Assembly: GCF_004664715.2 (NCBI RefSeq)
Contig: NC_051082.1
Location: 4,090,290-4,154,289 of the forward strand
Reading direction: 5' to 3'
DNA: 64,000 nucleotides
DNA from: Peromyscus leucopus
Lineage: Eukaryota; Chordata; Mammalia; Rodentia; Cricetidae
The notes beneath the pieces are model-generated. The model was not told the DNA's origin. It did no database searches and saw only the letters and a program-made list of their open reading frames with translations. Position numbers and translations under genes: made by a program. Positions within the stretch are counted from its first letter, which is position 1; every line of letters starts with the position of its first letter. Of this stretch, positions 43,585-54,948 are shown piece after piece.

Positions 43585-43761
43585 GGGGCTGGAGAGATGG
43601 CTCAGTGGTTAAGAGCACTGGCTGCTCTTCCAGAGGTCCTGAGTTCAATTCCCAGCAACCACATGGTGGCTCACAACCATCTGTAATGAGACCTGGCCCC
43701 CTCTTCTGGCCTGCAGGCATACATGCAGGCAGAGCACTGTATACATGATAAATAAAAAATA
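43585..43761 (+). mobile_element. B2 SINE, young, with TSD
   Basis: Very well preserved: GGGGCTGGAGAGATGGCTCA, 'GGTCCTGAGTTCAATTCCC', 'CAACCACATGGTGGCTCAC', tail AATAAAAAATA. Flanks AAGAACATTTGTC (43572) and AAGAACGCTTGTC (43762) are its target duplication with two mismatches. Confidence 0.96.
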
Positions 43762-43899
43762 AAGAACGCTTGTCATGGAGTTTGGGGCAAAGCCACACAA
43801 TTCAGGAAGAGTTGGCATGAGATTCTTAATTGCAGCTGCAGATTCCCAGGTCCCAGGTTAGGATGTGGACATGTTGGTTGTTGTTGTTTGGTTTGGTTT

Positions 43900-44010
43900 G
43901 CTGTTTATTTGAGATAGGGTCTCCAGTAGTCCAGGCTAGTCCCAAACTAGCTGACCTTGAAGTCCTAAACCTCCTATCCTGGGGTTACAGGCAGGCACAG
44001 AAAGGGAGTG
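43900..44010 (-). mobile_element. B1-like SINE, old, reverse
   Basis: 'GAGATAGGGTCTCCAGTAGTCC' and 'GACCTTGAAGTCCTAAACCTCC' to 'TGGGGTTACAGGCAGGCAC' follow a reversed B1 with heavy divergence. Confidence 0.65.
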
Positions 44011-44239
44011 AGCGCTCTCAGCCCACTGCACCTTTCCATGGTGTCTTGAACCTTTCTGTCTCCCCTCACTGCTCAATTTCACATTTGTCTGTGGGATTAC
44101 TTGGCATGATTATCTTCTCAGGAATTGAGGACCAGAGTCAACTCTATGTCTGTGCTATGTATAGAAAGAGCTGCCGCAGGTGGGTGGGTCTGGAATCTAA
44201 GTTCAGAGGGATGCTAGGCAGTGAAGCCACGTGCCTAAG

Positions 44240-45955
44240 ATAAATGCCCTTAAAAGAGAGGATTGATCCGTCTGTAAAGAAAAATGAAATCACGAATTGT
44301 GCCGGTGAATGGGTGGAACTAGAAAAGACCATATTGAGGTAACCCAGACTCAGAAAGACAAATGTCACCTGCTCGCTTTCACCGGAGGCGCCTAGCTCCA
44401 AATCTTCAGATAGGAGTACATATCCTGGAGTAACTACAGAAGCCAGGAAAGTCAAACAGACCGTTGTGGGGATGAGGGCTGGAGAGCAGTAGAGAGGGAG
44501 TAGCAGGTGATCTGATTGGGGAAATGAGAAACACAGGGGCCTTAATTAGGGAAGGGGAGATAAATACAGAAGAAGGAGGAGAGAGGGTAATATAACAGTA
44601 AGAATGTCTGAAAAAGTCATAAGGAATCATATTACTAACTATCTACCTAAAAAGAAAACCTATAGTATATGTAATTCTTGGTATAAATATACAGATATAG
44701 TTTTAATGAACTCTTACCTGGGCTGACAGTGCTTTCCACAAGAGTCATAAACCATCTAACAAAAACCCCAACAGCAGGCACGAGAAGCCTCTTTGAGTTG
44801 TTGGTCAGGATTAGCCAAGGGATTCCCAAAACATTATAGACTATTGCTGTTGCCTTGGCTGCCTCCCAGAGGTGGAAGATAAGTCCCTATGGCTGGACAC
44901 CATGCACTTCGGACAGAACGCAGAGGACCTGAGTTGGAACTGACCTCCTTCCCAAGGACTAGATTTCTTGGTACAGAAGGCGCCATACAAGCTTCCAAAG
45001 GAGGGAAGCCACCAACAGTCCTACCCAGCTATGATGTCTGTGAGATATAACAATGATCAGCATGGCATGGTAACACTGAGGGTGTAGTAGTGGCAGACAC
45101 ACCTTGGCTGTAACCAACAGCTAACGGTCTTAAGACTTGCAGGATGAGAGGAAAATCATGCCTGGTACTGGAAACCCAGCCAACTACCCAGGGCAAGTGA
45201 AGTCATGGATCTTGGAGGAGAAACTATAACTATCACTTTACTAAACCAGCATGATCCCTAACCGCACTCTAAATACTTGTCCTTACACCCACAGAAAAGT
45301 GTGGTCCTCGACCCTCATCAAGAAAACCTCTCTGTAACAGAGACCAGTACAGAAAACCACAGCCAAACAAAAGGCAGAGTTGTGGGGCCAGTTCGATGGA
45401 TACATCTACAACACAACTCCTACACCCAAGACTAAAGGAACATTCCAGAAAAGGGGGCAGAAAGATTGTCCGAGCCAGAGGATCCGGGAACTCGCTGTGA
45501 GAGTGTGTCTCCGAGGAATGTCAGAGGCTACACACACATGAAGTCTCACCAGCATGGCTGCCTAACGTGACCCGAACAAGACAGACACCAACAGACACCC
45601 TAAGAAGACAAAGGAACACTCCCAAGGCCTCCACCTTAAACAGAGACCTGCAGGCCGCTGAGGGACGCTGAGGGTGGGATGGATGGTCTCCCCAGGGAAG
45701 AGCACTCCCACGGGGTAGCTAATCCCAAATGGTCGGTCCTGAAAACATCCATACAAGTAACACAGAGACTGGGCAAGGTGTATCTATGTGTTTAGGAACC
45801 TGAAACAATTAAAGAAAAAGGCCAGGAATTTGAAAGCAAGAGGTGGGGATGATGTAATTGTATCAATAAAAAAATTGAGGGGGGTGGGAGGAGGGAGGAC
45901 AGGGGAATCCGTGGTTGATATATAAAATGAATAGAAAATCTCTTAATTAAAAAAA
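44240..45955 (+). mobile_element. L1 retrotransposon 3' end (5'-truncated)
   Basis: It begins in the last coding part of ORF2 (text equivalent to 'GTGAATGGGTGGAACTAGAA' and 'GAGGTAACCCAGACTCAG'), continues through a long 3' UTR and ends with a G-rich tract (GGGGGGTGGGAGGAGGGAGG) and 'GATATATAAAATGAATAG...AATTAAAAAAAA'. The G-rich polypurine tract before the A-tail is characteristic of rodent L1 3' UTRs. Frames are broken; it is inactive. Confidence 0.85.
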
Positions 45956-45973
45956 ATTTGAATTACTTGAAGG

Positions 45974-46132
45974 TTTTTTTTTTTTTGGTTTTTCGAGACA
46001 GGGTTTCTCTGTGTAGCTTTGCGCCTTTCCTGGGACTCACTTGGTAGCGCAGGCTGGCCTCGAACTCACAGAGATCCACCTGCCTCTGCCTTCCGAGTGC
46101 TAGGATTAAAGGCGTGCGCCACCACCGCCCAG
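45974..46132 (-). mobile_element. B1 SINE, young, reverse, with TSD
   Basis: TTTTTCGAGACAGGGTTTC to GTGCGCCACCACCGCCCAGC, of the 'GCTTTGCGCCTTTCCTGG' variant. GAAGGTTTTTTT on both sides is the target duplication. It sits just past the L1 tail. Confidence 0.96.
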
Positions 46133-46154
46133 CGAAGGTTTTTTTTTTTTTTTA

Positions 46155-46305
46155 AGGTAAGGACTAAGGTTGGCGGGTGAGGTGGCTCAGAGGCAAACGC
46201 GCTTGCCAGAGAACAAGCTGACTGTCATCCTCCAGGAAGCTTCCCACCACCTGTGAGGCAGGGAGGCTCACCTGCCTCTGATGTCACCGCAGCCTGACTC
46301 AAGTA
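46155..46305 (+). mobile_element. B3-like SINE, old
   Basis: 'GGTGAGGTGGCTCAGAGGC', 'GCGCTTGCCAGAGAACAAGC' recall a tRNA-type SINE head; the body is unclear. Confidence 0.4.
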
Positions 46306-46319
46306 AGTGGGTTTGTTTT

Positions 46320-46432
46320 GTTTTTGTTTCGTTTCTTTTTCTTTTGTTTGTTTTTTGAGACAGGGTTTCACTGTCTAGCCCTGGCTGTCCTGAAACTCAC
46401 TCTGTAGACCAGGCTGGCCTCGAACTTGTGTC
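46320..46432 (-). mobile_element. B1 SINE, head missing, reverse
   Basis: T-rich tail, GAGACAGGGTTTCACTGTC, 'GACCAGGCTGGCCTCGAAC', then it stops at TTGTGTC; the pol III promoter half is absent. Confidence 0.9.
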
Positions 46433-48121
46433 TTTTGAGACTGACACCAAAGGGGGAGGACGGAGGTGGAAGCGTAGGGGGTCCGATGCCGACGGCACAG
46501 GTCACCTGAGTGAGGTAGACAGCTGGGAGAGGAGGACATGAGACCCCGAGGGCACAGGCTGGATTCCTCCAAGATTCCAGAGAATCCAGGAAACCCATGT
46601 CCTCCCTGCAGTGAGAAAGGAGGGGACCACACCTATCCCCGGTAAGATACAGACGCTGACGCCGCTTTGTATTATGAGAGACTGCTGGCCTTGAAGCACC
46701 GAAGTATTTACAGTGTGTTTCCCAGAACTCAGAGAAACACTGATTTTTTTTTTTTTTTTTTTTTGCACAGGCCTGAAACCAAAGCATAATTTATAACAAT
46801 ACATCACACTTAGCAGTGCATAAATTCTCCCGGCCTTATAAAAACACACCGAGAATTGCTCAGTCTCCACAAATGACTCAAGGCCATCCCGAGTTCACAC
46901 ATCACCGTGGAAGGATTCTCCTCACGGGGAAGGGGCTGTTTCTGCTGGTGGTGACTTCCACAGTGGCAGAGGGAAACACTAACATGAGAAGCGGAGAAAT
47001 CACCACAAAGCACCCAGATCTGTCCACCATGCATTAAGCCCAAAAAATGAGTGTCTTACTGGGCGTCTGTCTTTCAAGGACAACACGAGAAAAACCTAAA
47101 AGCATAACTATGAACTACAGACTATAGTTTATGCGCTGCTGTATTCCCAAATACATAGTAACTGCTCAATAAATACTGGGTGTGTGTGAGGCGGAGGAGG
47201 GAGGAAGGGAAGTAGGGAGGTCCCTGCAAGATGCAAAACTATCAGTTAGCTGTGGCCCCAGTACTGCTGTGTAGCAAGTACTGCGGTGGCCGAAAGCTAG
47301 TCTTTTTATGGTCGCCTCCATGAGTCCGAAGACTGCCTGGAATTCTTCTGACCCCTGTGAATTGACCCACATCAGGTCCAGTCATTCTGGTTGGTGTCTG
47401 ATGCCCTTGGTTGAGACAGCCAGGCTCTCTCCCTGCATGTGTCTTTCATGTTCCCCCGGAAGACTGCTCCGGGATGTTTTGCAGCTGCCCTGGGCATGTT
47501 CCCATGAGGACAGCATGGTACCAAAAGAGCAAGAGGAAACACACATGCCTCTGCTGGCTAGTGTCATGGGACAAAGCATGTCGTGTGTCCAGCCAGACAA
47601 ACCAAGGGGCTGAGTGGTAAATGCAGGGCACCAAATGACCGCAGAGGGCACAGATGCAGCCAGCCTACCACAGAGTGATGCCCAATTCCCGTGCTCCCAT
47701 CCCTAGCCCATGCCACACCCAGTTACCTAAAACCATGGAGAAAAAACAGAAATCAAGAAACCCCAACTTCTCATATGGGAACTGGTGGCCACACGGCTCT
47801 TCAGTTAGAGACATGCTTGTTTAGAAGGCACGCTCAAATCTTTATTCTTTGACGATTTCACAAATGTATCCACTGGGTGTGGATCAGACCGACCCCCACT
47901 CCTCCAGCTCCCCCCCCCCCCGTTTGCCTTGACCTGGAAGCAAGCCTCCCACCTCTCGGGCGCTGCAGTCACGGGCATCTGTCTGCACACCTGACTGACC
48001 ATCGGGAAAGTCCATACACCTCAGACCCATCGTCCGGAGGAACGGTCTGTCTTCCTCCAAGCTCCTCCGAGATTCAAGACAGCACTCGCAGGCCTTCTGA
48101 GAAAGTGGGGGTCTCAGGTAG
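46433..48121. other. Intergenic, no young repeats
   Basis: Single-copy-looking DNA with an L2/MIR-end-like 'AGTAACTGCTCAATAAATAC' at about 47157, a poly-T at 46745-46764 and a C-rich run near 47910. No exon is supported. Confidence 0.5.
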
Positions 48122-48587
48122 TGTAGCAGGAATCTTAAAAGTTCCTATTAATAAAATCAAACCTGAGGCCAGTTATTGGGGTGAATGCTGGAGGATCAGA
48201 GAAGCAGAATAAGCCACAGCTTCCTCACCTTGCTAGTTTCTCAGCTGATCCTGTTTCCTCAGACTGGAAACCTCTGTGTCCTCATCCGGAATGAATCTCA
48301 GCTGAACTGCTTCTCGAAAGCCTGAAGCTTAACCAGCCAAATGCTTCTAGTTTCTGGTCTTCACGCCTTATATATCTTTCCTTTCTGCCATTACTCCCTG
48401 GGATTAAAGGCGTGAGTCACCATGCTTGGTTGTATCCTTGAACAGATGGATTTCTGCCTCTGGAATGCTAGGATTAAAGGCGTGTGCTACCACTGCCTAT
48501 CCTATGTATCTAGTGGCTTTTCTGTGCTCTGACCCCAGATAAGTTTATTAGGGTACACCATATTTTGGGGAACACAATACCACCACA
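48122..48587 (-). mobile_element. Solo LTR, family Z copy B, reverse, perfect 6-bp TSD
   Basis: On minus it starts TGTGGTGGTATTGTG and ends CCTGCTACA. AGGTAG lies on both sides (48116-48121 and 48588-48593). The TATATAAGG, the 3' AATAA region and both B1-like blocks are at the same places as in copy A. No retroviral genes. Confidence 0.87.
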
Positions 48588-50142
48588 AGGTAGCTTTGTC
48601 AGAGAAGTAGGATGCAGGGGACGCCTGCTCCTGTCACGTTGGCCATGGCTAGAACGATGGCTCCAGCATGAGTCCGGGCAACCTGATGCGTGTGTTGATG
48701 GGCTCTGAAGCCCAGACTGGCTGTGCAGTTCATAGCTGGCCTTACCAGTACAGACAAGGAACAAGGCCTCGTCTCCCAGGAACAAGGCCTCGTCTGGGAG
48801 GGACTGTGGGTCCATCCACACAGCTCCAAACCACAACATCTGCTTCTAGTTCATCCTGTTTTGGCTGTGATCCAGAGTGCCTGTGACCTGGGTGGCTGGG
48901 ATTCAGCTCAGCCATGATGTCGTCCTTTTCTTGGTTTGTCCAATACTATCACCCTTCCATGTAATTTCCTCATTTCCTAAGCCTACAGAGTAGGATGTAT
49001 TTTTCTTCTGTTCCCATAAAACAAGGGCCAACACCTTCTGGCATTTGTGAACTCTCTGTTTGCCAATAATGGGAGGGGGTGCTGTAGTGGGTACTCTGCC
49101 TCAGTCTTTCCTTTGAAAGTGCCCTCTTCTAACTCTCTGGGCACCTACTGGAGCTGTCTGTCCGTGCTCATAGCAATGGCATACTCTAATGGAGAAACCC
49201 TGACTCCTGAGCCGGGCTGGTTCTGGCGTAGTCACGTGACTTGACCGAGGCCAATCAAGAATCCTTAATAATCTACAATTGTCTCAGGGAAGACTGAGTG
49301 TTGCCCTTGGCATCACAAGGCTGAAATCTGGGTCTGCCATATGCTCATGCTACTCGGAAGCAACCTGGTCCTTCCTGCCAGGTGGCTCCAGGTCCAGCCA
49401 TCAGATGACGCCACCTCCTCAGTGTCCATCTGGCCATGGTTACCAGGGTAATTTGCTATTGGTCCTTTGTGGGTCACCTTACTGCCCCGTTCGGCTCCTC
49501 AGCTGTTCCCACACTTGAGCGCCAGCTCCCTGCACTGGTGCTCCTGGCCAGGCCCTCGCCGCCATCCTCTATCCCACAAGAACACGAAGTTTCTCTGATG
49601 CACATCAAACCAACTTTCCTTACTTTAAAAAACCCCAGAGGTTTCCCATCAGCCTTAGGGTACGACCCAAGTTCTTCACTGCCGCCCACACAGCTGCTGA
49701 GGACCGGTCTCCTGCCTGCTCCCTTCCTCCTCCCCCGCCCTTCTCCCACACGGAGCCTGCGATCCCATCCCCACCCTAAGCAGGGCCCTCCGAGTCCCAG
49801 TCCTCTTATCTCTGTTGAGCATCTGCACACGTTGTTCGCTCCGCCTTGCAAGACCCGACTCTCAACCTGGCTTCCTCGACTCCTCTCCCTGGCAGCCAGT
49901 GCCGGTATATAAACACCCTTCTTTCCTGACCTTCTCCGCCGCCGCCACCGCCGCCGCCACCCGTCGGCAGCCATCGGAAAGCCCACTGTCACTTTTGATT
50001 TTGCCTCGGCGCCCTGGATGCTTCTCTCTCAGGATGGTTATCATCCCGTTCACTCATGGAGCGTCAGCCTTCCTCATTGTCTAGCACCACGATAGCAGTC
50101 GCTATCGTACTGCATGTCCACAGTATTCGTCACCCTAAAGAA

Positions 50143-50144
<2 letters not shown>
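48588..50144. other. Intergenic; CCG stretch and a perfect hairpin
   Basis: Single-copy-looking. A CCGCCGCCACCGCCGCCGCC stretch is at about 49939-49961 and a perfect 8-bp hairpin at 50089-50108. No exon is supported. Confidence 0.5.
50089..50108. repeat. Perfect inverted repeat, 8-bp stem, 4-base loop
   Basis: ACGATAGC-AGTC-GCTATCGT. There is no T-run after it and no neighbouring gene. Confidence 0.7.

Positions 50145-50191
<47 letters not shown>
50145..50191 (+). repeat. (GA)n microsatellite
   Basis: About 23 GA units. Confidence 0.95.
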
Positions 50192-50195
<4 letters not shown>

Positions 50196-50220
50196 GTCAG
50201 TGTGGGGCGGGGACAGAGAA

Positions 50221-50405
50221 GGTGGCGCTGTGGTACAGTGTTTGTGGAGCATGTGTGACACCCTGGGTACCAACCCCGGCCCTGCATAAACTGGGCACGG
50301 TGGCATCCATCTACAGCTCAGCACTTGGGAGGTGTTAGGAGGAGGATAAGAAGTTCAAAGTCATCCTCAACCAGACAGAATGTGTTCAAGGTTATCTGGC
50401 CAAGC
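50221..50405 (+). mobile_element. B4 SINE (ID-B1 fusion)
   Basis: ID-like head ('GCTGTGGTACAGTGTTTGTGG', 'CCTGGGTACCAACCCCGGC') followed by a B1-like body ('GGGCACGGTGGCATCCATC', 'AGCTCAGCACTTGGGAGG'). Confidence 0.75.
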
Positions 50406-50604
50406 CTAGCCCATTCAGATGGACACCTAATATTGACATGACCCCAAGGCCAGAACCACAGATCTGTCAGATAAAAGAAAAAACATGGGGTCACATGGTG
50501 TGGGGCCATCAACGGGTTCCTGTGGTCCTGAGGCTGTCTTGGGTTGGATTCTCTAGACACAGGATCTAAGCAAAGATTAGCATTTTATTAGAGTTCGTTC
50601 AGAA

Positions 50605-50862
50605 CTCATGTAGGGCAGGGACCTGGAGGCAGGAGCTGATGCAGAGGCCATGAAGGGGTGCTGCTTACTGGCTTGCTCCCCATGGCTTGCTCAGCCTGCT
50701 TTCTTATAGAACCCAGGTCCACCAGCCCAGGGATGGCCCCACCCACCATGGCCTGGGCCCTCCCCCATCAATCACTGATTAAGAAAATGCCCTATAGCTG
50801 GATCTTATGGAAACATCTTCTCAATGGAGGCTGCATCCTCTCAGATGACTCTAGCTTGTGTC
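50605..50862 (-). mobile_element. Rodent interspersed repeat, family Y, copy 2, reverse
   Basis: Reverse complements of family Y blocks: 'GGCAGGAGCTGATGCAGAGG', 'GCTTACTGGCTTGCTCCCC', 'CAGCCTGCTTTCTTATAGAA', 'CAATCACTGATTAAGAAAATG', 'GCTGGATCTTATGG'. Confidence 0.82.
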
Positions 50863-50925
50863 CACTGAGCCAGTTCAGGGAGGGAACCCACATGGAGGTC
50901 AGTTCTCAGCTTCCACCTTGTTTGG

Positions 50926-51105
50926 GGCAGGGTCTCTTGCTCGCTGCTGCTCTCTCCAGTCTAGCTGGTCCATGAGCTTCCAGAGATCCTCCTGTCCCAA
51001 AGCAGGTGTGCTGAGGTTGCAGACACCTGGGTCGACATACATTCTGAACATGTCCCCATGTTTTTTTCGGCAAGTGCTTTTCCCATGGATCCATCTTCCC
51101 AGCCC
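50926..51105 (-). mobile_element. RSINE1/B4-like SINE, reverse
   Basis: 'GGGGCAGGGTCTCTTGCTC', 'GAGATCCTCCTGTCCC', and a reversed head 'GCAAGTGCTTTTCCCATGG...CCATCTTCCCAGCCC'. Confidence 0.7.
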
Positions 51106-51668
51106 AACGTTGTTAGTTTAAGAAGTAAAGGTTGTCCAGGCATTCACCTTACACCTGGTTCCCTCTAAGAACTCCCAAATGCCACCAACCTCTCTGATTG
51201 GGGCCGAGCTCATTCCCCAGTAATTAAGGAGCATGTCCTCGGCTCCTGAAATAAACCCTTTGATGTCTGGCCAAAGCTCTCCCAGGAAAGAGCCCTCTCT
51301 CTGAAAGAGAGGCACACGCATTAAAAGCTTGGCTTCCTTGGCCAGCAGGCGCCCTTCTTCATTTCCAGGGCTCCTGTTACTATGACAACAGAGAGCTTCC
51401 GCCCACAGAGCTTTTAGGGATTCTGGATGAATCAAAGGGACGGAGATATCTGCAGCCCCTCTGCCCAGTAGCCCCCACGCCACCTCAAGCAGACTAAGCA
51501 GAGGGTCTAGAGAAGCAGATTAAGGGGGTGGCTCCTCTCAGGCCCCAAGCAGGAGAAGAAGAAAGCGCTAGTCAGGCCTCGGTGAGGCTAAGAGCACATC
51601 GAACACCTGAGCCTGTTTCCACGCCAAAAGGACTGCATCTTTAGGCTTTTCTGGCCATTTAAGAGTCC
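51106..51668. other. Intergenic, no recognisable element
   Basis: No SINE, microsatellite or exon-like structure seen. Confidence 0.5.
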
Positions 51669-51671
51669 GTT

Positions 51672-51812
51672 GGCCAGGCAGTGGTGGCGCACGCCTTTAA
51701 TCCCAGCACTCGGGAGGCAGAGTCAGGCGGATCTCAGTGAGTTCAAGGCCAGCCTGGTCTACAGAGCGAGAGCCAGGACAGGCACCAAAACTACACAAAG
51801 AAACTCTTTTTG
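51672..51812 (+). mobile_element. B1 SINE
   Basis: GCCAGGCAGTGGTGGCGCAC to 'CAAAACTACACAAAGAAAC', of the 'GAGCCAGGACAGGCACC' subtype. Confidence 0.95.
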
Positions 51813-52145
51813 GGCAGGGGGGGAGGGACTGGGGGAGGAGAGTCCTTTGGCTGGGAAAGACTCATGCACAGCTCAGGGAGGCGGTGACCGGTAGGCGTTT
51901 CCTGTGCAGTCAGATAAATCCCACCTCTGCAGAAGTTCTGGCCTGGATCAAGGAGTCTTGACCACCGGCCAGAACTGCTGTTGGGCCTGAAGAGGGAAGG
52001 AGCCAAGGTGTATGGTCAGAGGCTCCAAGATGGCCCTGACTGCCCTTTTCTTGTGACAAGTGTCATGGGGAAGCCTCCCACGTCATTCCTACAGCAAAGG
52101 TGACTGTGTGGCTTCCAGAGCTGGATCATAAATGACACCACCCAA

Positions 52146-52215
52146 AATACACTTGGGAGGCAGCAGCAGGCAGATCTACCACACAGTGAGATCCTGTCTC
52201 AAAAATAAAAAAAGA
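52146..52215 (+). mobile_element. B1 SINE fragment with internal deletion
   Basis: 'ACACTTGGGAGGCAGCAGCAGGCAG' joins directly to 'CAGTGAGATCCTGTCTC' and an A-rich tail; the middle is missing. Confidence 0.7.
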
Positions 52216-52233
52216 AAGACATTGCACTCATTT

Positions 52234-52384
52234 TTGTTTTGGTTTTTATAGACAAGGTTTCTCTCTGTAGACCTGGAACCCCCTCGGTAGACCAGGCCAG
52301 TCTCAAACTCAGAGATCCGCCTGTCTCTGCCTCCCAAGTGCTGGGATTAAAGGCGTCGCCGCCGGCGCCGCCACGCCTGGCTGA
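52234..52384 (-). mobile_element. B1 SINE with GCC-rich head, reverse
   Basis: From TTTTATAGACAAGGTTTCTC to GGCGTCGCCGCCGGCGCCGC and CACGCCTGGC. The head, read on minus, shows a small GGC expansion at the same site as the copy at 15851. Confidence 0.92.
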
Positions 52385-52668
52385 CATGATATGACTCCTG
52401 AGCCATTCATGCTGGGATGCTCAAGCCCCATTCAGACACTGCAGGGCACAACGAATCTTCACTGATCTTAAAAGATACCTCCATCTCAACAGTCCAGTGA
52501 TCTTTTTTTTTTTTTTAAATGATGTATATGGGAGGCCTCAGTAGGAGTTTGTCCTCTGGAACCTCAACATCTGTCTCCTCTAGCAAAACATGGCAGACAT
52601 GCAGAGATGCAAAGGCTTGTGTTGGGCTTTTTTCTTTTTTCTTTTTCTTTTTTTCCTTTTAAAGTAAC

Positions 52669-52878
52669 TCCAGGTGGTGGTGGCACATGCCTTTTTTTTT
52701 TTTAATTTATTTATTGTGTATACAGTATTCTATCTGCATGCATGTCTACACACACTAGAAGAAGGCATCAGATCTCATTACAGATGGTTGTGAGCCACCA
52801 TATGGGTGCTGGGAATTGAACTCAGGACCTCTGGAAGAACAGGCAGTGCTCTTAACCTCTGAGCCATCTCTCCAGTCC
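52669..52878 (-). mobile_element. B2 SINE, reverse, joined to a B1 head stub
   Basis: A + strand B1 head (CCAGGTGGTGGTGGCACATGCC) at 52669-52691 breaks off into the T-rich tail of a reversed B2 (TTAATTTATTTATTGTG, 'GGTTGTGAGCCACC', 'GAGCCATCTCTCCAG'). The rest of the B1 is not found on the other side. Confidence 0.9.
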
Positions 52879-53635
52879 AATGTTTGGCTTTTCATAATGG
52901 ACATATTTTCCATGCAGCCATTTTCTAGGTTCTTTGTTATGTGTCAAGAAAAGCATTTAAAAAAATTTTAAAAAAACCTCCTCCAAGTACCACAAGGAGG
53001 CAATTCTACCTAGTACAGAATGATAAGGATGGAGAAAGCCAACTTTTCAATATTACTCCAGGGACCATAATTTGTGTGTTCTATGCAGCTACTTGCAGAG
53101 AGAAACCATCTCAGCCTCTCCAGAGAAGGGATTGGAGGAGGACAGCCATTCCAGGGGAGCTACTGCCCCCTGGTGTCCACACAGCCAGCCTGCTTGCTGC
53201 TCTGATGCTCCCTATCACGTTCCCCTGTGCATTCTGTGGTTTTGGATTGTTGTTACGTTTTAGATGTTCTACCTATATATTTTGATCATATCCCTTCCCT
53301 TTTCCCTCAAGGCCTCCAAGATCTGCTTCTGTCAGATTACAGCCTGGTCCACAGACGTGCCGACTATTTAAAACTGTAGAAACTTTACTTAATAATCCAA
53401 GCCGGATGAGTCTTCTGAAAAACGGGGGGCTGGGGGTTTCCTGTCAACTGTCAGAGTGCACCCAGCCTAAGAGCTGTGGGTTAGAGCTGAACATGTTCCC
53501 TGCAGTCCCTACCTCTCCTCAGTGGCCCTCAGAACTTCTGAATCAGCCTCTGGTGGCCTAAGGTCATTAGAGACTATTTATGTTGGCCTCTCAAGAAGCC
53601 CGGAGAGAGGAGGGCTTTAAATATGAGGATTTTAA
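52879..53635. other. Intergenic, no recognisable element
   Basis: A short open frame at 52941-53285 has no codon pattern or homology I can name. Confidence 0.45.
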
Positions 53636-53770
53636 AGCAAGGCGTTGGTGGAGCATGCCTTTAATCCCAATACTTGAGAGGCAGAGTCAGGCTGATCTCT
53701 GGGAGTTCGAGGCCAGCCTGGTCTACAGAGTAAGATCTAGGATGGCCAGGGCTACACAGAGAAACCCTGT
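53636..53770 (+). mobile_element. B1 SINE
   Basis: 'GCGTTGGTGGAGCATGCC' to 'CACAGAGAAACCCTGTGTG'. The A-tail is replaced by a short GT run. Confidence 0.92.
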
Positions 53771-53809
53771 GTGTGTGGAGGTGGGGTGTGTGTGAAGATT
53801 TAATATCTG

Positions 53810-53880
53810 AATGCCTCTGCCTGGTAACTTCAGAGGGTAAGTGACTTGTCCAGGGTGGTGGCCCAGCATTTGAACGGCCG
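53810..53880 (-). mobile_element. MIR-like ancient SINE, reverse
   Basis: 'CAGAGGGTAAGTGACTTGTCC' and 'GGCCCAGCATTTGAAC' match the reversed MIR text 'AAGTAACTTGCCCAAGG' and 'GGATTTGAAC'. Confidence 0.6.
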
Positions 53881-54101
53881 TCAGTCACGTGAGAGCCCTC
53901 TTGTCCTCTGTGACAGCAACTGCCTCCCTCTTCCCTTACACCAGGTGCCTCCTCTGGGAGAGGCTTTTACAAAGGTGTTACCACTTAGGGCGTCAGGCTG
54001 AACCCTCAGAGGATGCTGAGAGAACAATGGTGAAGAGCAAGGTTCAACATAAGAACCAGGCGCTTGGCTGGCCAGTGCTGTGCCAGCTCGACACGTGCTG
54101 G

Positions 54102-54517
54102 AGTGTTGTCGGTTGTTTTTGCTTTTTGGGGGGCCTGCCACCCAGCTTCCAAATAAATTCACACATGGAGTCTTATTTTTACTTATGAATGTCCGGCCTT
54201 AGATTGGCTTATTTCTAGCCAGCTTTACTTAATTATCCATGTACCTTTTCCCGTTCTTTTACTTCTGTAAATCTTACTCCTTGGGTTCCTGGTTGTGTAG
54301 CTGGGTGGCTGATGTCCTGACCTTCTCTGATTCCTTCTCAACCTCCCTTTCCAGATTTCTACCTCTATATATTTTCTCTGCCTGCCAGCCCCACCTGTCC
54401 TTTCTCCTGCCTTGCTATTGGCCTTTCAGCTCTTTATTAGACCACCAGGTGTTTTACACAGACACAGTAACACAGTTTCACAGAGTTAAACAAATGCAAC
54501 ATCAACACAAGTAACAC
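54102..54517 (-). mobile_element. Rodent LTR 1 (RMER17-like by memory), reverse, split at its 5' edge
   Basis: On minus it begins TGTGTTACTTGTGTTGATG once the inserted LTR 2 is taken out, has 'TCTAATAAAGAGCTGAAAGG' and 'AAAGCTGGCTAGAAATAAGCC', and ends in 'GGCAGGCCCCCCAAAAAGC'. Its left border is only approximate. No retroviral genes. Confidence 0.65.
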
Positions 54518-54910
54518 TGTAGCTAGAGTTTCCCTGCCTTGCCCACAGTCAGGACAAATCTTTGTCACCCACCAGTCCCACAGCCGCTCAGACCCAACCA
54601 AGTAAACACAGAGACTTATATTGCTTACAAACTGTATGGCCCGTGGCAGACTTCTTGCTAACTGTTCTTATAGCTTAAATTAACCCATTTCCATAAATCT
54701 ATTCCTTGCCACGTGGCTCGTGGCTTACTGGCATCCTCACGTGCTGTTTGTCATGGCGGCGGCTGGCAGTGACTCCTTCTGCCTTCCTGTTCTTTCTTTT
54801 CTCCTCTCTGTTAGTCCCACCTATACTTCCTGCCTGGCTACTGGCCAATCAGTATTTTATTTATTGACCAATCAGAGCAACACATTTGCCATACAGAACA
54901 TCCCACAGCA
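54518..54910 (-). mobile_element. Rodent LTR 2 (RMER17-like by memory), reverse, perfect 6-bp TSD
   Basis: On minus it runs TGCTGTGGGATG ... CTCTAGCTACA, with CCAAT-type boxes ('GATTGGTCAATAAAT', 'CTGATTGGCC'). TAACAC flanks it at 54512-54517 and 54911-54916. TG...CA ends with a 6-bp duplication point to a class II ERV solo LTR. Confidence 0.85.
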
Positions 54911-54948
54911 TAACACACCTTAAAATAATAGTCTACAGCACTAGAGCA

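Noticed and set aside
50089..50108. Perfect hairpin as a transcription terminator or small RNA
   Set aside because: No T-run, no upstream gene and a stem too short for a microRNA precursor; kept only as an inverted repeat.
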